Shown piece by piece: positions 14,171-16,455 of a stretch of DNA of 16,455 bases; within the stretch, counting starts at the first letter, position 1, and each line of letters begins with the position of its first letter. Position numbers and translations under genes: made by a program. The notes under the pieces were generated by a model, which ran no database searches, had not been told where the DNA came from, and saw nothing but the letters and a program-made list of their open reading frames with translations. The stretch comes from an uncultured Bacteroidales bacterium (lineage in GTDB: Bacteria; Bacteroidota; Bacteroidia; Bacteroidales; UBA932): contig CAMNAD010000017.1 in NCBI GenBank assembly GCA_946530505.1, forward strand, positions 1 through 16,455. The letters are read 5' to 3'.

Positions 14171-16036
14171 ATGGAGAAATTCTACGATATAATTGTTGTA
14201 GGTGGCGGTCATGCCGGTTGCGAAGCTGCAATGGCTGCTGCTAATCTTGGAAGTTCCGTTCTTCTTATATCTATGGATATGACCGGATTTGCAAGGATGA
14301 GTTGCAATCCGGCTGTTGGAGGTATTGCTAAAGGTCAGATAGTCAAGGAGATAGATGCTCTAGGAGGATATACCGGTCTGGTTACTGACGCAACCACTTT
14401 ACAGTTCCGTATGCTCAATAAGAGTAAAGGACCTGCGATGTGGAGCCCTCGTGCGCAGTGCGATAAAATACAGTTTTCGCTTACTTGGCGTAAATTTCTT
14501 GAAAGTTCCTGTAAATTAGACATTTACGAGGATTTAGCCGTTTCTTTCCTCTTTGAGAATTCAAAAATCTGCGGAGTTCGGACAAATACCGGGGCGATTT
14601 TCAAGTGTCAGGCACTTATTCTGACTGCCGGGACCTTCCTGGGCGGGAAAATTTTCATCGGTCGTAATGTTTTCTCCGGAGGTCGAATCGGCGAAAAGCC
14701 GTCACTTGGTCTGACGGAACAACTTGTCGAAAGGGGAATCAATACAGGAAGAATGAAAACCGGCACTCCTCCGAGAATAGATATTTCATCCGTCGATGTT
14801 TCCCGTCTTGACGTCCAATATGGTGATGATGAACCCGACAGGTTTTCCTTCCTTCCTGTTCCTTCTGCGGTTCAAAGAGACGGTATGCAAATGCATTGTT
14901 ACATCCTTCATACAAATGAAAGGGTTCACGATGTTCTCCGTTCAGGATTTCAGGATTCTCCTCTGTTTACCGGAATTATTCATGGTAAAGGACCCAGGTA
15001 TTGTCCCAGTATTGAAGATAAGTTGAGGGTTTTCCCGGAAAACAATGCTCACCAGTTATTTCTTGAGCCTGAGGGACGCTGGACACACGAGTATTATCTT
15101 CAGGGATTCTCATCGTCTCTTCCTCTTGATGTTCAAGTTGAAGCCCTTCATTGCATCGAAGGACTTGAAAATGCAAAGATTTTCCGTCCGGCATATGCTG
15201 TCGAATATGATTATTTCGACCCGTCACAGTTGTATCCTACTCTTGAATCCAAACTTGTAGATAATCTTTATCTGGCCGGACAGGTTAATGGTACTACAGG
15301 TTATGAAGAGGCTGCAGCCCAAGGACTCATTGCCGGTATAAACGCAGCTCTAAGAGTTTCTGGCAAGGATGGTTTTATTCTTGGCAGGGATGATTCCTAT
15401 ATTGGAGTTCTTATCGACGATCTTATTACAAAAGGAGTAGATGAGCCTTATCGAATGTTTACTTCCAGGGCCGAATACAGGGTTCTCCTTCGTCAGGACA
15501 ATGCTGATGAGAGATTGACAGCAAAATCTCATTCTATAGGTCTTGCAAGTGAGGAAAGATACTCTATTACCATGAAAAAATATGAGCAGGTAGGCGCCTT
15601 GACGTATTTCTGCGATCATAATAATCTTACTGTTTCTCAGGCAAATCCTTATCTTGAATCCGTAGGATCCGCCCTGCTTTCCGAGTCAAAAAAGATTTCA
15701 GAAATCGCACTTCGTCCTGAAGTTGATTTGGCGGAACTTTTGAAAATTGTTCCACGTGGAACAGAGATTCCGGATAAAAAAGTAATAGAGTCTGTCGAAA
15801 TAACTTTGAAGTATCGCGGCTATATTGATCGTGAAAAACGTATGGCTGAGAAACTCCATAAGTTGGAAGATCTTAAGATTCCTGACGATTTCGACTTCGA
15901 TAAAGTATCAGGACTTACTATCGAATGCCGGCAAAAATTAAAGCGCTACAGTCCGAAGACAATAGCGCAGGCATCTCGTATTTCCGGCGTTTCTCCTGCC
16001 GATATTTCTGTTCTGCTCGTTTATTTTGGCAGATAA
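14171..16036 (+). CDS. mnmG: tRNA uridine-5-carboxymethylaminomethyl modification enzyme MnmG (GidA)
   Basis: With MnmE, this FAD enzyme places the carboxymethylaminomethyl group on wobble U34 of several tRNAs, improving decoding and frame maintenance. The 621 residues are full length: FAD-binding VVGGGHAGCEA (9-19), MSCNPAVGGIAKGQ (43-56), GTFLGGKIFIGR (154-165), RMKTGTPPR (194-202), YCPSIEDK with Cys278, which matches the catalytic Cys277 of E. coli, QVNGTTGYEEAAAQGLIAG (371-389) and a C-terminal helical domain that binds MnmE and tRNA (ending SVLLVYFGR). It begins on the base after the ybeY stop and relies on the ybeY promoter. It ends on the base next to the convergent ruvA stop. Codon use is more A/T-rich than in sdhAB, as expected for moderate expression. 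Confidence 0.97.
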   Translation: MEKFYDIIVVGGGHAGCEAAMAAANLGSSVLLISMDMTGFARMSCNPAVGGIAKGQIVKEIDALGGYTGLVTDATTLQFRMLNKSKGPAMWSPRAQCDKIQFSLTWRKFLESSCKLDIYEDLAVSFLFENSKICGVRTNTGAIFKCQALILTAGTFLGGKIFIGRNVFSGGRIGEKPSLGLTEQLVERGINTGRMKTGTPPRIDISSVDVSRLDVQYGDDEPDRFSFLPVPSAVQRDGMQMHCYILHTNERVHDVLRSGFQDSPLFTGIIHGKGPRYCPSIEDKLRVFPENNAHQLFLEPEGRWTHEYYLQGFSSSLPLDVQVEALHCIEGLENAKIFRPAYAVEYDYFDPSQLYPTLESKLVDNLYLAGQVNGTTGYEEAAAQGLIAGINAALRVSGKDGFILGRDDSYIGVLIDDLITKGVDEPYRMFTSRAEYRVLLRQDNADERLTAKSHSIGLASEERYSITMKKYEQVGALTYFCDHNNLTVSQANPYLESVGSALLSESKKISEIALRPEVDLAELLKIVPRGTEIPDKKVIESVEITLKYRGYIDREKRMAEKLHKLEDLKIPDDFDFDKVSGLTIECRQKLKRYSPKTIAQASRISGVSPADISVLLVYFGR

Positions 16037-16455
16037 TTAAAGCATTTTCAATGCAGTCTTGATAATGTCCTCCACCTTGGATGTGGGGTTCTGTTTCAAT
16101 ATCTGCTGTATTGCTTTCTGGACGTTTGGCTTGCTGAATCCCAGCATTACAAGTGCGGATGTGGCTTCTTCCACCACTTCGTTGCTTGCTGCCGCAAACA
16201 GTTCCGTCGTGTCCGTGCCGCCGCCTTCTACAATCTTGTCTTTAAGTTCAAGGACAAGGCGCTGAGCCGTCTTCAGGCCGATTCCTTTTACGGATTTGAT
16301 CAGATTTACATTCTCTGACAGAACTGCCTGACGGAATTCTTCCGCCGATAATGAAGACAATACCATTCTGGCCGACGCGGCTCCCATTCCTGAAACGCTT
16401 GTAATCAATTGGAATAAAGCCCGTTCGTCCTTGTTGGCAAAGCCGTAACTGACTT
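16037..16455 (-). CDS. ruvA: Holliday junction protein RuvA, C-terminal part (cut by window edge)
   Basis: This is the last 138 complete codons of RuvA, whose N-terminus lies beyond 16455. RuvA binds the four-way junction as a tetramer and loads the RuvB motor. I translated the edge as VSYGFANKDERALFQLITSV, a segment typical of the end of domain I, so the frame stays open to the edge and the Leu codon TTG at 16408 is not a real start. Two helix-hairpin-helix motifs follow (SVSGMGAASARMVLS and SVKGIGLKTAQRLVLEL), then a short linker and domain III (about the last 50 residues, EEATSALVMLGFSKPNVQKA), which contacts RuvB. It points away from ruvB, and its stop touches the mnmG stop. Confidence 0.95.
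   Translation of the reverse strand, partial: VSYGFANKDERALFQLITSVSGMGAASARMVLSSLSAEEFRQAVLSENVNLIKSVKGIGLKTAQRLVLELKDKIVEGGGTDTTELFAAASNEVVEEATSALVMLGFSKPNVQKAIQQILKQNPTSKVEDIIKTALKML

Noticed and set aside
1..16455. Mobile elements, CRISPR, tRNA, toxin-antitoxin or defence genes
   Set aside because: I looked for transposase or integrase motifs, regular short repeats, tRNA cloverleaf sequences and small gene pairs and saw none. Every sizeable stretch is explained by core genes.

Overview
The window looks like a chromosomal core-genome segment of a Bacteroidota bacterium, most likely order Bacteroidales. The evidence is the Bacteroidota-type promoters (TTG, then about 20 bp, then TAnnTTTG), A-rich leaders instead of strong Shine-Dalgarno sites, Bacteroidales-type SdhA and SdhB, and a TonB of the 'KPGFMGGDANAFSKWV' type that I associate, from memory, with Rikenellaceae/Alistipes-like lineages. 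I cannot place the genus. There is no phage, IS element, CRISPR array, tRNA or rRNA in the window, and no obvious novel multi-gene system. The interest lies in local details.

Layout. Positions 1-7662 are read leftwards. mfd (transcription-repair coupling) is followed by a tight cluster: coaX (CoA synthesis, starting with GTG), an outer-membrane beta-barrel protein, a TPR-type exported protein, lptC (LPS export, starting with GTG) and the N-terminus of a PpiD/SurA-like periplasmic foldase cut by the window edge. coaX overlaps the barrel gene. The barrel gene reaches to, or slightly into, the TPR gene, and lptC starts 6 nt after the TPR stop. CoA synthesis is thus packed with cell-envelope biogenesis. 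A consensus promoter for this cluster lies in the mfd-coaX gap and the mfd 3' end.

Positions 7663-7902 are a 240-bp, about 79% A+T, repeat-rich region from which mfd and ruvB diverge. It carries several DnaA-box-like 9-mers and is the best candidate here for something unannotated, possibly a replication origin.

Positions 7903-11684 are read rightwards: ruvB (Holliday-junction motor), then sdhA and sdhB (succinate dehydrogenase/fumarate reductase flavoprotein and iron-sulfur subunits). The membrane cytochrome b subunit gene (sdhC) that normally precedes sdhA in this phylum is absent.

Positions 11676-13616 are read leftwards: tonB, a strong intrinsic terminator, then hflX, whose 3' end overlaps that of sdhB. 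At 13617-13735 two consensus promoters diverge, one to tonB and one to ybeY-mnmG (rRNA maturation and tRNA wobble-uridine modification; the two genes abut exactly). mnmG ends directly against the stop of ruvA, which enters from the right edge on the opposite strand. ruvA and ruvB are therefore both present but in separate, oppositely oriented transcription units.

No gene-free stretch exceeds 300 bp.
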